A stretch of DNA of 64,000 nt, taken from the NCBI GenBank assembly GCA_003327425.1, contig QOQW01000003.1, forward strand, positions 124,001 through 188,000, read 5' to 3'. The notes under the pieces were generated by a model, which was not told the DNA's origin, did no database searches, and saw only the letters and a list, made by a program, of their open reading frames with translations. The stretch comes from Candidatus Ozemibacter sibiricus (GTDB lineage Bacteria; Muiribacteriota; Ozemobacteria; Ozemobacterales; Ozemobacteraceae). Made by a program: the position numbers and the translations under genes. Numbering within the stretch: the stretch's first letter is position 1; the number at the start of each line of letters is the position of its first letter. This document shows positions 1-8,863 of this stretch, one piece after another.

Positions 1-1686
1 ATCGCCCACATTGAAGCTGGAGGCTTCGGCAACCCAGGCGGGAAACTGCGGCGGCCCCCGGTAGGTTCGGAGAATGCCGGCCAGGATGGTCCAGGTGGGG
101 GCAGGATGAACACCATCCAGATTGACATCAGCAATGCCCGTGTTGACATCGCGAAAGGCGAGATGGGCATCGATGGTGGTGGTCCCTGTCGCAGACGTGA
201 CCGCGACATCGAGATCGAACCGCACCGTGGTGGCCAACCCACCTGGCACATAGACGGGGAATGGGACCTGCGGCGTGATGTTCAGATACTCCCCCAATTG
301 AAAGACCAGCTCGGTATCATCCCACCAGGCATCTGCCTCGCCGTCGTTGAGAATCTCGAGATATAGGGGAACGCCGGTCTGATCGCGATAGACCAGAGAA
401 GGGGCCGAGATGGCGCGCACGGTAAGATGGGCCGGTTCCTGCACCAACCAGGCAGCTCGCTGATCAGCAGCCATGTCGCTGATCGCCGCCCCGGTCTGGG
501 CGTTGACGCCTCTCACAGTGGCATCGATGAAATCAAGCCCCGACGCGCTATCGGTGCCCACCCCGACCAGGAATTCGCAGACGATGCTCCCGCCGGGCGG
601 AATCAAGGTCCCCGAAGCAGGCGTCGGAGTTCGCTGCCAGGAATACACCCCGTTGGCAGGCAGGACGAACGTCAGGCTGGCTCCACCGAACAACGCAGGA
701 GAATTGCCAGGGTTGGTGATGTACACCTTGACGGGAAGGCCAGTCTGCCCCTTGGTGACCTTGGACGTGAAATTCTCCACCTTGGTGATTTGGAGAGCCG
801 CTCGCTTGAAGGAAGCGACCGGAGAGAGAGGCGATTGCTCATTGTTGACATCCACGTCGGAAAGGCAGAAGTAGTATTCATCAGCCGGCGGAGAGGCGAT
901 GAAGAGACCTGGATTGGTCGTGGTCGCCATGTTCGTCCAGGGCCCGGTCGCGGTCGGCCCGCTCCAGACGAGGTACCCATTGGTGGGTTTGAGAGGGGGC
1001 ACTCCTGTGGCCGGCCAGGTACTCGAGGCCCAGGTCAGCAGACATGCTCCGGTGGCCGTCTCGGAAGCCACCAAACCGCAGGGACTGACATTGCAGGTCA
1101 ACACATCGACCCAGGCGGTGAGCGTGTTGCCTTTCCAGCAGGAAAAATCGGCATACACACGATAGACATACGTCGTGCTCGCCGCCAGCACGGTCGTGAC
1201 CGAGGCCGGCTGGTTCCAGGTCAGATGCAGACTGGCATAACTGCTGTGAATCTCTTCGAAGAGGGTCAGCAGAACCGTTTCGGTGGCCAACGCGTTGCGC
1301 AGCGTGCCACTCAAAGTCATGATCCATTCCTGGTTGTTGGGAGCGCTCTCACGGTGAGCGAATCCGAAGACCGCATTCGAGGGAGCCGGTCGCTGATTGG
1401 CCAGGATGACTTGCTGAATGTAGGCATCGGCGGGATAGAACAGGTTGTTCGACCCGCTGTTGTCTTTGACATACTGTAGGATGCACGAATTGCTGGGAAA
1501 GCCTGTGGAGGTATCTCTGGCAATCGAAGAAAAAGCCTGGGCGGAAAGGAAGGGAGTCTTGATCGTCCATCCGCCGAGATCAAGCGTGAAGCTCCCGTTC
1601 TGGATCTGATGAAGTCCTTCCAGGCGAGTCGCCCACAGGCACCACCACACCACGACCAGGCCCAGGATTCTCCCCAGCGATTTCAT
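1..1686 (-). CDS. Secreted multidomain surface protein (C-terminus beyond window)
   Basis: An open frame of 562 codons runs from an ATG at 1686 off the left edge, so the C-terminus is missing. Residues 1-24 form a signal peptide (MKSLGRILGLVVVWWCLW then a short polar end). The mature start, QNGSFTLDLGGWTIKTP, resembles the opening of CBM4/9-type jelly-roll modules. A fibronectin-III-like stretch follows near residues 190-290 and then CARDB-like beta repeats (VYITNPGNSPALF). The start overlaps the stop of the upstream TPR gene as ATGA, and GGAGG/AAAGGG lies just upstream, so the two are probably translationally coupled. Likely an exported adhesin or polymer-binding protein; family assignment is by eye and weak. 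Confidence 0.7.
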   Translation of the reverse strand, partial: MKSLGRILGLVVVWWCLWATRLEGLHQIQNGSFTLDLGGWTIKTPFLSAQAFSSIARDTSTGFPSNSCILQYVKDNSGSNNLFYPADAYIQQVILANQRPAPSNAVFGFAHRESAPNNQEWIMTLSGTLRNALATETVLLTLFEEIHSSYASLHLTWNQPASVTTVLAASTTYVYRVYADFSCWKGNTLTAWVDVLTCNVSPCGLVASETATGACLLTWASSTWPATGVPPLKPTNGYLVWSGPTATGPWTNMATTTNPGLFIASPPADEYYFCLSDVDVNNEQSPLSPVASFKRAALQITKVENFTSKVTKGQTGLPVKVYITNPGNSPALFGGASLTFVLPANGVYSWQRTPTPASGTLIPPGGSIVCEFLVGVGTDSASGLDFIDATVRGVNAQTGAAISDMAADQRAAWLVQEPAHLTVRAISAPSLVYRDQTGVPLYLEILNDGEADAWWDDTELVFQLGEYLNITPQVPFPVYVPGGLATTVRFDLDVAVTSATGTTTIDAHLAFRDVNTGIADVNLDGVHPAPTWTILAGILRTYRGPPQFPAWVAEASSFNVGD

Positions 1687-2306
1687 AGGAATCCCTTTCT
1701 TCCTTCCTCCACCGATCGCTTTGGATCGATGACTCGCTCCACTCGGAACGCCCCGCGACGACGCCAATCGACGAATACCCACCAGCCTTGCCAGATAAGG
1801 AAGACGGCCCCGGCGAAAAACAGCCCGCGACCGACCAGTTCAACCAAGGTAAGCGGAGGAGGTGGCGGCGGCGGATGAGACGCCAGGGTCAGACTGGCCC
1901 CGGCGTGATCGCCCCGTGCCAATTGCAGCATGGCCAGCCGCTCCCGCACCGCCCCATCGTCGGGATACCGCCGAAGGTAGGCTTCGAATTGGTGCCGCAC
2001 GTGGGGCTGCCACCGATCGGCGGTGAGGCCAAGCAAAAAGTCGCGAGATGGCATAGACTCAGAATCTTCGGCCGAAGGCACCGCAGGAACGGACGGAAGA
2101 GAAAGCCACGTCGGAACGGCCAGAGAAGGGTCGAGCGCCTGGGCACGCCGCCACCATTCCATGGCCTCTTCGCGATTTCCCCCGACCATGGCTCGTTTCG
2201 AGCGCCGGAGATACTCCCGGACGGCCGGATTCGCCAGCGAAGCAGCCCCCAGGCAATCGCCCAGCAGAATCACGGTGAGAAGGAAGATCGCCTTTGCTCC
2301 TCTCAT
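1683..2306 (-). CDS. Membrane-anchored TPR-like exported protein
   Basis: This 207-aa protein has a signal peptide (residues 1-22), TPR-like helices around residues 30-65 (SKRAMVGGNREEAMEWWRRA) and 100-135, a run of seven prolines near residue 147, and one membrane helix near residues 155-175. That predicts a periplasmic helical domain tethered by a C-terminal anchor. It is the first gene of a two-gene unit with the surface protein, sharing ATGA at 1683-1686. It may help deliver or position that protein; no specific family is recognised. Confidence 0.7.
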   Translation of the reverse strand: MRGAKAIFLLTVILLGDCLGAASLANPAVREYLRRSKRAMVGGNREEAMEWWRRAQALDPSLAVPTWLSLPSVPAVPSAEDSESMPSRDFLLGLTADRWQPHVRHQFEAYLRRYPDDGAVRERLAMLQLARGDHAGASLTLASHPPPPPPPLTLVELVGRGLFFAGAVFLIWQGWWVFVDWRRRGAFRVERVIDPKRSVEEGRKGFL

Positions 2307-2351
2307 GCCTTTTTCGTACCTTCCCGCGTTCCGTCCCTGCTCCCTGTTTCC

Positions 2352-2381
2352 ATTTTCGTGGTTTTAACCTCCCTTTGTCAA
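2352..2381 (-). promoter_or_regulatory. Candidate sigma70-type promoter for the TPR/surface-protein pair
   Basis: On the minus strand a perfect TTGACA (2376-2381) is followed after 18 bases by GAAAAT (2352-2357, four of six matches to TATAAT). It would start RNA about 40 bases before the ATG at 2306. The 266-base stretch 2307-2572 holds no gene. Confidence 0.4.
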
Positions 2382-2572
2382 ACCTTTGACGCCAGAAACA
2401 CCGCGATCTGGTGCAGCCTGATGATCAGGCACCCCGATGGTCAGAACAGAAGGGACGCAGGCAATCACGCCGCTTCACGTCGAGGGGACCTCGCGGAAAG
2501 ACTGGGGAGGATTGGAAGTCTGGGCCCCCATTCCCAATCACAAGGGCCGTACTGGAAAAGGATGACCTGCGC

Positions 2573-3865
2573 CTACAGATCCGGCTCGCTGGCGGGAACG
2601 TCTTCGAACGAGAGGGCCGCCTCGGCCTGGTCGCCCTGGGCCGCGGCAGCAGCCAGCGCGGAGGCAGCCGCGGGGTCATCGGCGGGCTCGGCCTCGGTAT
2701 CGGCCAGGTCGCTGGCCCCATCATCAAGGTCGCTCGTCGCCGACTCGGCGGCCGAAGCGAGCCCCAAGCCGGCGACAACGGGCGACGGAGAAGCGATGAT
2801 GGTCACAGGGCCGGCGGTACCAGCGGCAGTATCTGACGATGGAGGCCCTACCAATGAGGCGACCGGAGAGGCAACCCCTCTGGCCTCTGGGTTCACCGTG
2901 GCCGAGAAGCTGGCCACCGTGGCGGTCACCGCCCGCGACGCCGGGGCGGCCAGCCCGGCGACCACCTCGGCCAGAGCCGCCGGGAGAGCCGAACGACCGA
3001 GAACGGCCGGACAGTTGGCCAGGCCGGGCGAGCGCTCCCAGGCCTGCAGGGCCAGCCGGCCCAGCTCGCGGGCGCGCGGCAGGTAGACGGGCAGCAGATG
3101 GGTGACCACGGCGGCCGGATCGAGCCGGCCGGTGCGCAGCCAGGCAGCGACGAGCGGCCACAGCGGGTGGGCCGCCGGACCGAGCCGGCCGAGGACCTCG
3201 GCCAGCACCACCCGCACCGGGTGACCGGGCTGGCGCAGCATGGCCCGGATTTCGGGCCAGAGGCCCTCGCGACGGGCCCACCAGGCCAGCAGGCTGTCGG
3301 CGGCGGCCAACCGCAACCGCAGGTCGGGATCGCGCAGCGCGGCGCTCAAGGCGGGCAGCACCTGCTCGAGCGGGCCGCCGACCCGCCCCAGGAGGCGAGC
3401 GGCGCGGCGACGCAGGCCGCCCAGCCGGCGGTCGGTCACGATGGCGCGCAGATCCTGGGTCAACCCCTGGCCCAGCTCGCCGGCCTGATCGAGACGATCG
3501 CCCAGCTCCTCCCCCAGGCTGTCGGCCAGATCGAGGGCCGCCCGCACCAGGCGCAGATTGCGACCACGCAACATCGCGCGCACCGCGGGCAGGGCCTCGC
3601 GACCCAGCCCCTGCAGCCGCTGGAACGCCGCCCGCGCCCCGCGGGGCTGCAGCAGCCCTCGCACCAGGTCGTTCCACCCGCTGGTCGCCCCGAGAGCCGA
3701 GCGGTCGGCCCGCGCTTCGACCGCGGGAGCATCGGCGAGGGAAGCCGAGGGCCCTTCGGCGGCCAGCGCCGGAGCGAGGCGCAGGCCACCCGGCCAGAAC
3801 GCCCAACAGACCAGGACGATGGCGACCCAACGCGTCGGCATGGGGCGAGCGGCAGCGCCCGACAT
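2573..3865 (-). CDS. Exported HEAT-repeat protein with acidic low-complexity tail
   Basis: The frame encodes about 430 aa from ATG 3865; an ATG at 3841 is also possible, and the longer upstream extension reads into the neighbouring gene. The N-terminus is a signal peptide (MPTRWVAIVLVCWAFW to about APALAAE). Residues 80-290 are HEAT-like helical pairs (ALPAVRAMLRGRNLRLVRAA; ALSAALRDPDLRLRLAAADS). The last 130 residues are Ala/Ser/Asp/Glu-rich and probably disordered. The gene starts 20 bases after the stop of the propeller-like gene and ends the three-gene unit at 5877-2573. Likely a periplasmic scaffold; function unknown. Confidence 0.7.
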   Translation of the reverse strand: MSGAAARPMPTRWVAIVLVCWAFWPGGLRLAPALAAEGPSASLADAPAVEARADRSALGATSGWNDLVRGLLQPRGARAAFQRLQGLGREALPAVRAMLRGRNLRLVRAALDLADSLGEELGDRLDQAGELGQGLTQDLRAIVTDRRLGGLRRRAARLLGRVGGPLEQVLPALSAALRDPDLRLRLAAADSLLAWWARREGLWPEIRAMLRQPGHPVRVVLAEVLGRLGPAAHPLWPLVAAWLRTGRLDPAAVVTHLLPVYLPRARELGRLALQAWERSPGLANCPAVLGRSALPAALAEVVAGLAAPASRAVTATVASFSATVNPEARGVASPVASLVGPPSSDTAAGTAGPVTIIASPSPVVAGLGLASAAESATSDLDDGASDLADTEAEPADDPAAASALAAAAAQGDQAEAALSFEDVPASEPDL

Positions 3866-3885
3866 CCGAGGCAGCCGTGACGGGT

Positions 3886-4899
3886 TCAGGGCAGGGTGAC
3901 CTCGGCCAGCGCGATCTCGTCGGGACGACGCATGACGAGCACCAATAGCTGGCGGGGGGCGATGATCTGGGCGATGCGGCCGGCATCGGCCGGGAAGCGC
4001 CAAGGCCCCGCCAGGGCGAAGCGCTCGGGCGCCTGGCCCGCGACGAACCGCAGCAGGGCAGGTCCGCGACGATCACGCACGTAGGCGAAGGCGGTGCCGG
4101 TCTCGTCGACGTCGAGCAGACGCACCTCCTCGGCCTCGAGCGTGGCGAGGACGAGCGGCTCGGCCGTCGGATCGGCGGCCGGGCGGCGCGTGATGATCCA
4201 GTCGACGTCGCCTTCGCGGTCAGCGACGACGAGGTGCCCGTGCCGCGCCGCCAGCGAATCGGCCGACAAGGGAAACTCGGGGCCGGGCGCGTCCCGGTCG
4301 GGGTCGGGAGCGTTTTCGCAACTGCGCAACAACAGCAGCCCGCGACCCCGATCATAGAGCCAGAATTTCCCCGGACCGGCCGGCCAGAAGCGGGTGATGA
4401 TCGCCCCCTCAGCCTCGGTCAGCAGCCAGGTGGCATCGATCGTGCCATCGGCGCGGGCCCGCCGGATGGTGGCGGTCGACTGCTCGAGCAGCCAGATCCA
4501 GGGGCCGGCCTCGATGAGATCGGAGAAGAACCGGGCCGCCAGTTTGCGGTCTTCGTCATGCGCCACCGGGGCGACCTGGGTCAAGATGGGTTGTCCGCCT
4601 TCGTATTCGACCAGACACGGCTCGAACCGATTGACGAACCGCACCCGCGATCCCTCGGCCCAGAAACTCTGGGGAGCGAAACGGAACTCCTTGCCGCCAT
4701 AGGAGAGGACCGTGGTCTGTCCATCGGTCAATGGCCAGGACTGCCGCAACCGCAAGATGAGCGGACGGGGGGCGCGACGCGAGCGAGCCCACACGGGATC
4801 AAGACTGACCAGCATGGTCAGCCCGACGGCCAACCCCAACAGGAGAGGCAGGCTCCCCCGCGAGACCCTGACGAAAGCCGAGGACGCAGGCGTGAACAT
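3886..4899 (-). CDS. Exported protein, predicted beta-propeller-like fold
   Basis: This 337-aa protein has a signal peptide (about residues 1-38, ending VWARS). The rest consists of short repeating beta units with aromatic strands (GPWIWLLEQSTATIRRA; GKFWLYDRGRGLLLLRS; GTAFAYVRDRRGPALLRF), as in propeller proteins. AGGAG precedes the ATG. It lies 9 bases after the SH3b-3D gene stop and 20 before the HEAT gene, so the three are probably co-transcribed and act in the periplasm. I do not recognise a family; the propeller call rests on repeat spacing alone. Confidence 0.65.
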   Translation of the reverse strand: MFTPASSAFVRVSRGSLPLLLGLAVGLTMLVSLDPVWARSRRAPRPLILRLRQSWPLTDGQTTVLSYGGKEFRFAPQSFWAEGSRVRFVNRFEPCLVEYEGGQPILTQVAPVAHDEDRKLAARFFSDLIEAGPWIWLLEQSTATIRRARADGTIDATWLLTEAEGAIITRFWPAGPGKFWLYDRGRGLLLLRSCENAPDPDRDAPGPEFPLSADSLAARHGHLVVADREGDVDWIITRRPAADPTAEPLVLATLEAEEVRLLDVDETGTAFAYVRDRRGPALLRFVAGQAPERFALAGPWRFPADAGRIAQIIAPRQLLVLVMRRPDEIALAEVTLP

Positions 4900-4908
4900 G
4901 GGTGACTC

Positions 4909-5877
4909 CTATCGGATGACGCGCAAGGTGACCTGGGATGGCAGGCGATACGTATCGGCCTTGGTCTTGCAGCAGATGTCGAGGCGGTTCCCCTTGATGG
5001 CGCTGCCGACATCGCAGGCCAGGAACCGGACTCCCGGAAATTGATCGAGGGTGAAGAAGGTGCCGGTCTTGATCACTCGCGGGTCGGTGGCGCAACTGAC
5101 ATAGGCGTTGGGATCTCTGGGATCATAGTCCTGAAGGGTGCGCAGTTTCTTGCCGCGACAGTCGTAGGCCCCTCCTTCGAGGCGGGCCTCCGCTTTCGAC
5201 TTGTACCCGCCAGGAGGCGGCGGGTAGTAGCCGGTGGTTCGCATGGTCATAGGTGCGCCCTGGCCGGGAGGAAGGCGACCCGCGTCGGGCGCACGCCCCT
5301 TGGCCCCGGGCGTGCCCGGCGTGGTGGCAGCCGGGCGACCCGCGGCGCCCGGGCGGCGCGACGGACCGGCCCCAGGCGCGATGTATCGGGCATAGGCATA
5401 GCCGATCTGGGTGCCGACACGGATCTTGTACCAGGCGCCTTCCCGACCCAGGATCTCGACCTGATCGCCATGGTACAAGCGCGACAGCACCGGCCCGTTG
5501 GGCCTGATCCGGAAGTTCAGGTAGGAATTGACCCGGACCGTTCCAGGCTGGCCAGCGGGAACGGTGGCCACCGCCCCTGCTGGGGAGCGGTTGGTCAGAG
5601 CCGTCGTCGGCAGCGAGCGCGCCGCTTCGCTGAGAATCTGGTCGAGCCACGACAGCAGACGATCAAGACCGGCCACGACGCGGGCGATGCTCTCGGCCGT
5701 GCGGTCAGGGCCGGAAGGAGCGGTGGAGGTCTCCGGCATGGGAGCGACGGGGCGGTCCGCGAACGGGTCGTGGACCGCGAGGGTCTGGTCCAGGTCGAGC
5801 TGGCCCCAGGCATGGCCGGCGAGGAGCAGAACGGCGAGCACCACGCCCGCCAGTTGGGTCCTGGTACGGTCACGCAT
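4909..5877 (-). CDS. Exported SH3b-3D domain protein, possible cell-wall enzyme
   Basis: This 322-aa protein has a signal peptide (residues 1-25), a Pro/Ser-rich spacer, a bacterial SH3 domain at about 112-168 (VNSYLNFRIRPNGPVLSRL, then GREGAWYKIRV), a Pro/Gly linker, and a C-terminal 3D-type double-psi barrel at about 255-315. The motif FLACDVGSAIKGNRLDICC matches the 3D consensus A-D-x-G-x-AIKG-N-x-(I/L)-D, including its Asp residues. In MltA and resuscitation-factor-like proteins this fold cleaves peptidoglycan glycan strands, so a lytic transglycosylase or wall-binding role is inferred. GGGAGG lies about 11 bases before the ATG. It heads a unit with the next two genes. Confidence 0.75.
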   Translation of the reverse strand: MRDRTRTQLAGVVLAVLLLAGHAWGQLDLDQTLAVHDPFADRPVAPMPETSTAPSGPDRTAESIARVVAGLDRLLSWLDQILSEAARSLPTTALTNRSPAGAVATVPAGQPGTVRVNSYLNFRIRPNGPVLSRLYHGDQVEILGREGAWYKIRVGTQIGYAYARYIAPGAGPSRRPGAAGRPAATTPGTPGAKGRAPDAGRLPPGQGAPMTMRTTGYYPPPPGGYKSKAEARLEGGAYDCRGKKLRTLQDYDPRDPNAYVSCATDPRVIKTGTFFTLDQFPGVRFLACDVGSAIKGNRLDICCKTKADTYRLPSQVTLRVIR

Positions 5878-5920
5878 GGACTGGTTGCCTCCCGAAAAAT
5901 GCTCCGGGCATCTTACCAGG

Positions 5921-5934
5921 ATTTCCGCGGAAAT
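5921..5934. promoter_or_regulatory. Perfect 14-bp palindrome upstream of SH3b-3D gene
   Basis: ATTTCCGCGGAAAT is its own reverse complement and lies 44 bases before the ATG of the SH3b-3D gene. A TAAGAT hexamer, a possible -10 element, sits between palindrome and gene on the minus strand. The placement fits an operator; no regulator is identified. Confidence 0.4.
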
Positions 5935-6067
5935 GAAAGTCCGCTGGTCGCCCTGACAAGAGGCCGTTTTCGGATGTCGGAACCAGGATTCAGCGGGACA
6001 GTCAGGCGGGAAGGGAATCGGCCAGGACCGCCTCGCGGCTGTTAAACCCGCGCCGATCGGTCATCCT

Positions 6068-7324
6068 TTACGGCGTTGTACCAGACGCCGGCACCAGAGC
6101 GAAGGTGATGGTCGCCAGCACCGGCAGGTGATCGGAGACCCAGGGTTCGAACAACGGACGCGAGTCGATCCGGACCCGCAGCCCAGGCGCGGCCAGGGGC
6201 GAGGGGGCGAGCGTGGCCAGCTCGGACCAGCCCTGGCGGCCCGGCGACGATTCATCCGATCCAGCTGGCGCGGGCGAGTTCGCGCCGCCGGTCCAGACCA
6301 GAATGTGGTCGATCTTGTGGTGAGGGCGATACGGCACCGACTGCATTGACAGATCGGCTTCTTGTACCAAACGGCCGGCCACCACGTCGGTGACCGCACT
6401 GGCGGTGAGATTGAGATCGCCGGCCACGATGACCGGCGACGGCAGGGCCAGCACCCGGTCGACCAGCCCGGCCAGCTGGGGCCGGGTGAGCAGCTGCCGT
6501 TCGCGCTCGGGGCCGGCCGCATACAGGTGCGTGTCGACGACCTCGAGCCGGCCGTACGGGGTGGCGAGACGCGCCCCGAGACAGCCCTTGGCGGCGATCA
6601 GCTCGATCAGGTTGTGATGCCGGGTCCGATCGAAGGCGGACCACCAGGCCGCCACGACCGGCCATCTTGTACAAATAACAAGACCCATCGGAAGGTACCA
6701 GGAAAATGGCCCGGTTACCATGTGATACTGCGGCAGGCGCTCCCGCAACCGGACGAGGAAGGAGGGCAGCCACACCTCCTGCAACAGGACGAGATCGGGG
6801 CGGCGAGCCAGCACCAGCTCGGCGAACCGGTCGAGCCGACCGACATGGTCGATGGCGGCCGGCGGCGGCAGCAACCACAGATTGGCGGTCAGCACCGTCA
6901 GGGTGGCGACCACCACGGGCGCGGGAGACGTTCGGCCATCGCCCGCCAGGGGCAGGGACCAGGCCGCAGCCGCCTCACCCGCCAGGAAAGGATCGGCCGG
7001 AGCGGGCCAGGCCGTCCACGCCGGGAAAACCAGGGCCGGGGCGGGCGGAGAGAGCCGGCCGGGCTGACCCGGCCACGCCTCTCGCCAGGGCGCGAGCCAG
7101 TGGCGGAGCCCTGCGGGGAGAGGGGGCAGGCGGAAGGGGACATACGCTCGCGGATGGTGGCGCGCGATGGCGGGCACCCCTTCCCGGATGCCCTCGCGCA
7201 GCGAGCTGAGCGCCGGCAAGCCGGCGGGCCACGACCAGCCGGCGCCCGAGGCGAGCCACCAGAAGCCGACGAGACCGAGGATTCCCCCGGCCATCGCCAG
7301 CCAACGCCGATTCGACCGCGCCAT
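6068..7324 (-). CDS. Endonuclease/exonuclease/phosphatase (EEP) family hydrolase, membrane-anchored
   Basis: The 418-aa protein has an N-terminal membrane anchor (LAMAGGILGLVGFWWLASGA) and an EEP domain from about residue 145. All family motifs are visible: TANLW, the metal Glu in LLQEVW, the His in DTHLYAA, GDLNLT, and the terminal SDHLPV. EEP enzymes cleave phosphodiesters in DNA, RNA or phospholipids such as sphingomyelin; the anchor and periplasmic orientation favour a lipid or extracellular substrate, but this is inferred. The ATG at 7324 has GAGG upstream; a TTG at 7333 overlapping the upstream stop is an alternative. It follows the TPR-ankyrin gene within 6 bases. Confidence 0.85.
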   Translation of the reverse strand: MARSNRRWLAMAGGILGLVGFWWLASGAGWSWPAGLPALSSLREGIREGVPAIARHHPRAYVPFRLPPLPAGLRHWLAPWREAWPGQPGRLSPPAPALVFPAWTAWPAPADPFLAGEAAAAWSLPLAGDGRTSPAPVVVATLTVLTANLWLLPPPAAIDHVGRLDRFAELVLARRPDLVLLQEVWLPSFLVRLRERLPQYHMVTGPFSWYLPMGLVICTRWPVVAAWWSAFDRTRHHNLIELIAAKGCLGARLATPYGRLEVVDTHLYAAGPERERQLLTRPQLAGLVDRVLALPSPVIVAGDLNLTASAVTDVVAGRLVQEADLSMQSVPYRPHHKIDHILVWTGGANSPAPAGSDESSPGRQGWSELATLAPSPLAAPGLRVRIDSRPLFEPWVSDHLPVLATITFALVPASGTTP

Positions 7325-7329
7325 GCGCC

Positions 7330-8469
7330 TCAATTCGGGGTCGCGCCGGGCGGGTACTGCTCGGCGCCATGTTTGCGCAGCAACTCGACCATGCCGGGCT
7401 GGTTCGCTTTGATGGCCCAGAAGAGCGGCGAGCGCCGGAACAGCCCGCCTTTGACGTTGGTCAGGGCATTGACGTTGGCACCGGCCTTGATGAGCAATTC
7501 GGCGGTCGCCACCGCACCGCTCTGGGCGGCGAGAATGAGGGGGGTCGACTCGGTCGGGCCGTCGGTGGGAGAATCGAATCCGGGCAGGTCGACCGCGGCG
7601 CCGGCCTCGAGCAGGAGGCGGGCGGCTTCGGCGTTGTCGACCAGGGCCGCGATGTGGAGCGGCACGCGATTGAGGCGGTCGCGGGCGGTGAGATCGGCCT
7701 TGCCCTGGATCAGCAGGGCGACGATGTCATTCGACCCGGCCTGGACGGCCACATGCAACGCCGGGTTGCCCTTGCCATCGGCCTGGTTGGGATCGGCCCC
7801 CTCCTGCAGGAGACGGGCGACCGCCTCGGCGTCACGGCCGGCCACGGCCGCCGCCAGCTCGCCGAGCGGCGATACGGCGGGGCCCGGCTGGCTCTGGCGA
7901 TATTGGAAATAGAGATCGTCGGCCCGTCGCCGGTCGAGGGCAGCCAGCACATGGTACTGCTCTTCGGCCGCCTGGGTCTGCCCGGTCTGCAGGAGCATCC
8001 AGGCGAGGCCGAACTGCGCCTCGACGTCGCCCGGCTTGAGGCGGGTTGCCTGGCGATAGGCGTCAGCCGCGGCTTCGAACCGACCGGCACCCTGCAAGGC
8101 AGTGCCGAGATTGGTCCAGGCCGCGGCATCCTCCGGTTCGAGGTCGGTGACCCGCTGCAGGGCGGCGATCGCCTCGTCGAACCGCTTGAGATCGCGCAGA
8201 ATCAGGCCGAGGTTGGAGAAGGCGGAGACCATCTCAGGATCACGTTCGGTGGCCATGGTCAGATACTCGGCCGCTTCGGCGAGACGGTTCTTCTGGGCGA
8301 GCAGAGTCCCGAGGGTATAGGCTGACCGGGCATCATCGGGGTTGTTCTCGACCGCTTCCTTCAGGCGATCGATCTGGGAAGTCTGGGCCGCGATCGGCAG
8401 CGCACCGGCGAGGATCGCCCCCACGAGCAGGAGCCAGGAAAGAGGATGCCACGTCCGTTTCCAGTTCAT
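7330..8469 (-). CDS. Exported TPR-ankyrin repeat protein
   Basis: This 379-aa protein has a signal peptide (residues 1-29, ending LPIAAQ). Three to four TPR motifs follow at about 33-160 (DDARSAYTLGTLLAQKNRLA; VSAFSNLGLILRDLKRFDEA), then ankyrin repeats at about 215-372 (NPALHVAVQAGSNDIVALLI; STPLILAAQSGAVATAELL). Both modules bind proteins and have no catalytic motif here. TPR plus ankyrin on one exported chain is uncommon. It is co-directional and almost contiguous with the EEP hydrolase gene, so it may act as that enzyme's adaptor or immunity-type partner; that is inference. Confidence 0.8.
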   Translation of the reverse strand: MNWKRTWHPLSWLLLVGAILAGALPIAAQTSQIDRLKEAVENNPDDARSAYTLGTLLAQKNRLAEAAEYLTMATERDPEMVSAFSNLGLILRDLKRFDEAIAALQRVTDLEPEDAAAWTNLGTALQGAGRFEAAADAYRQATRLKPGDVEAQFGLAWMLLQTGQTQAAEEQYHVLAALDRRRADDLYFQYRQSQPGPAVSPLGELAAAVAGRDAEAVARLLQEGADPNQADGKGNPALHVAVQAGSNDIVALLIQGKADLTARDRLNRVPLHIAALVDNAEAARLLLEAGAAVDLPGFDSPTDGPTESTPLILAAQSGAVATAELLIKAGANVNALTNVKGGLFRRSPLFWAIKANQPGMVELLRKHGAEQYPPGATPN

Positions 8470-8863
8470 CGAGTACCTCCCAGGGAATGATCGCCCACGT
8501 TCGGGTGCTCCATCATATCACGTCGCGACCTGCCGCAACGGGCAGACAGGCCTCTCTCCCCCGGGCGGCCCCCCCCTTGTGCAGACGGGTCGCCCGGGTG
8601 GGAAGCCTCTTCCCATGTGGAAACCGCCAGGGAGCCACCGGCCCCACCCCTCTGGTCGCCCTGACCGAACGCGCCGCCGTCGGCCGGCAGGTCGCGGCTT
8701 CACCAGCGACCTGGTCGAGGCGCCCGGCCTGACGAGGAGGGCGGCAGGGCGGCGTGGGAATGGCCAGCCCCGAGTTGCAGCCCGCCAAGAGGTTCTGGTA
8801 GATTGCCGATTCCGCGGGAACCGCCCCGTTCGATCCGATGGTTCCCGGTGAGAGGTGATGCGC
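8470..8863. other. Divergent intergenic region with a stem-loop
   Basis: These 394 bases separate the divergent TPR-ankyrin and transketolase genes. I see no credible gene. An inverted repeat CAGGTCGC/GCGACCTG (8688-8695 and 8706-8713, 10-base loop) is the only clear structure. No convincing sigma70 boxes were found for either gene. Confidence 0.5.

Noticed and set aside
427-1479. 350-codon plus-strand frame at the left edge
   Set aside because: Opposite the exported surface protein, which has a signal peptide and ribosome site; the plus frame has neither.
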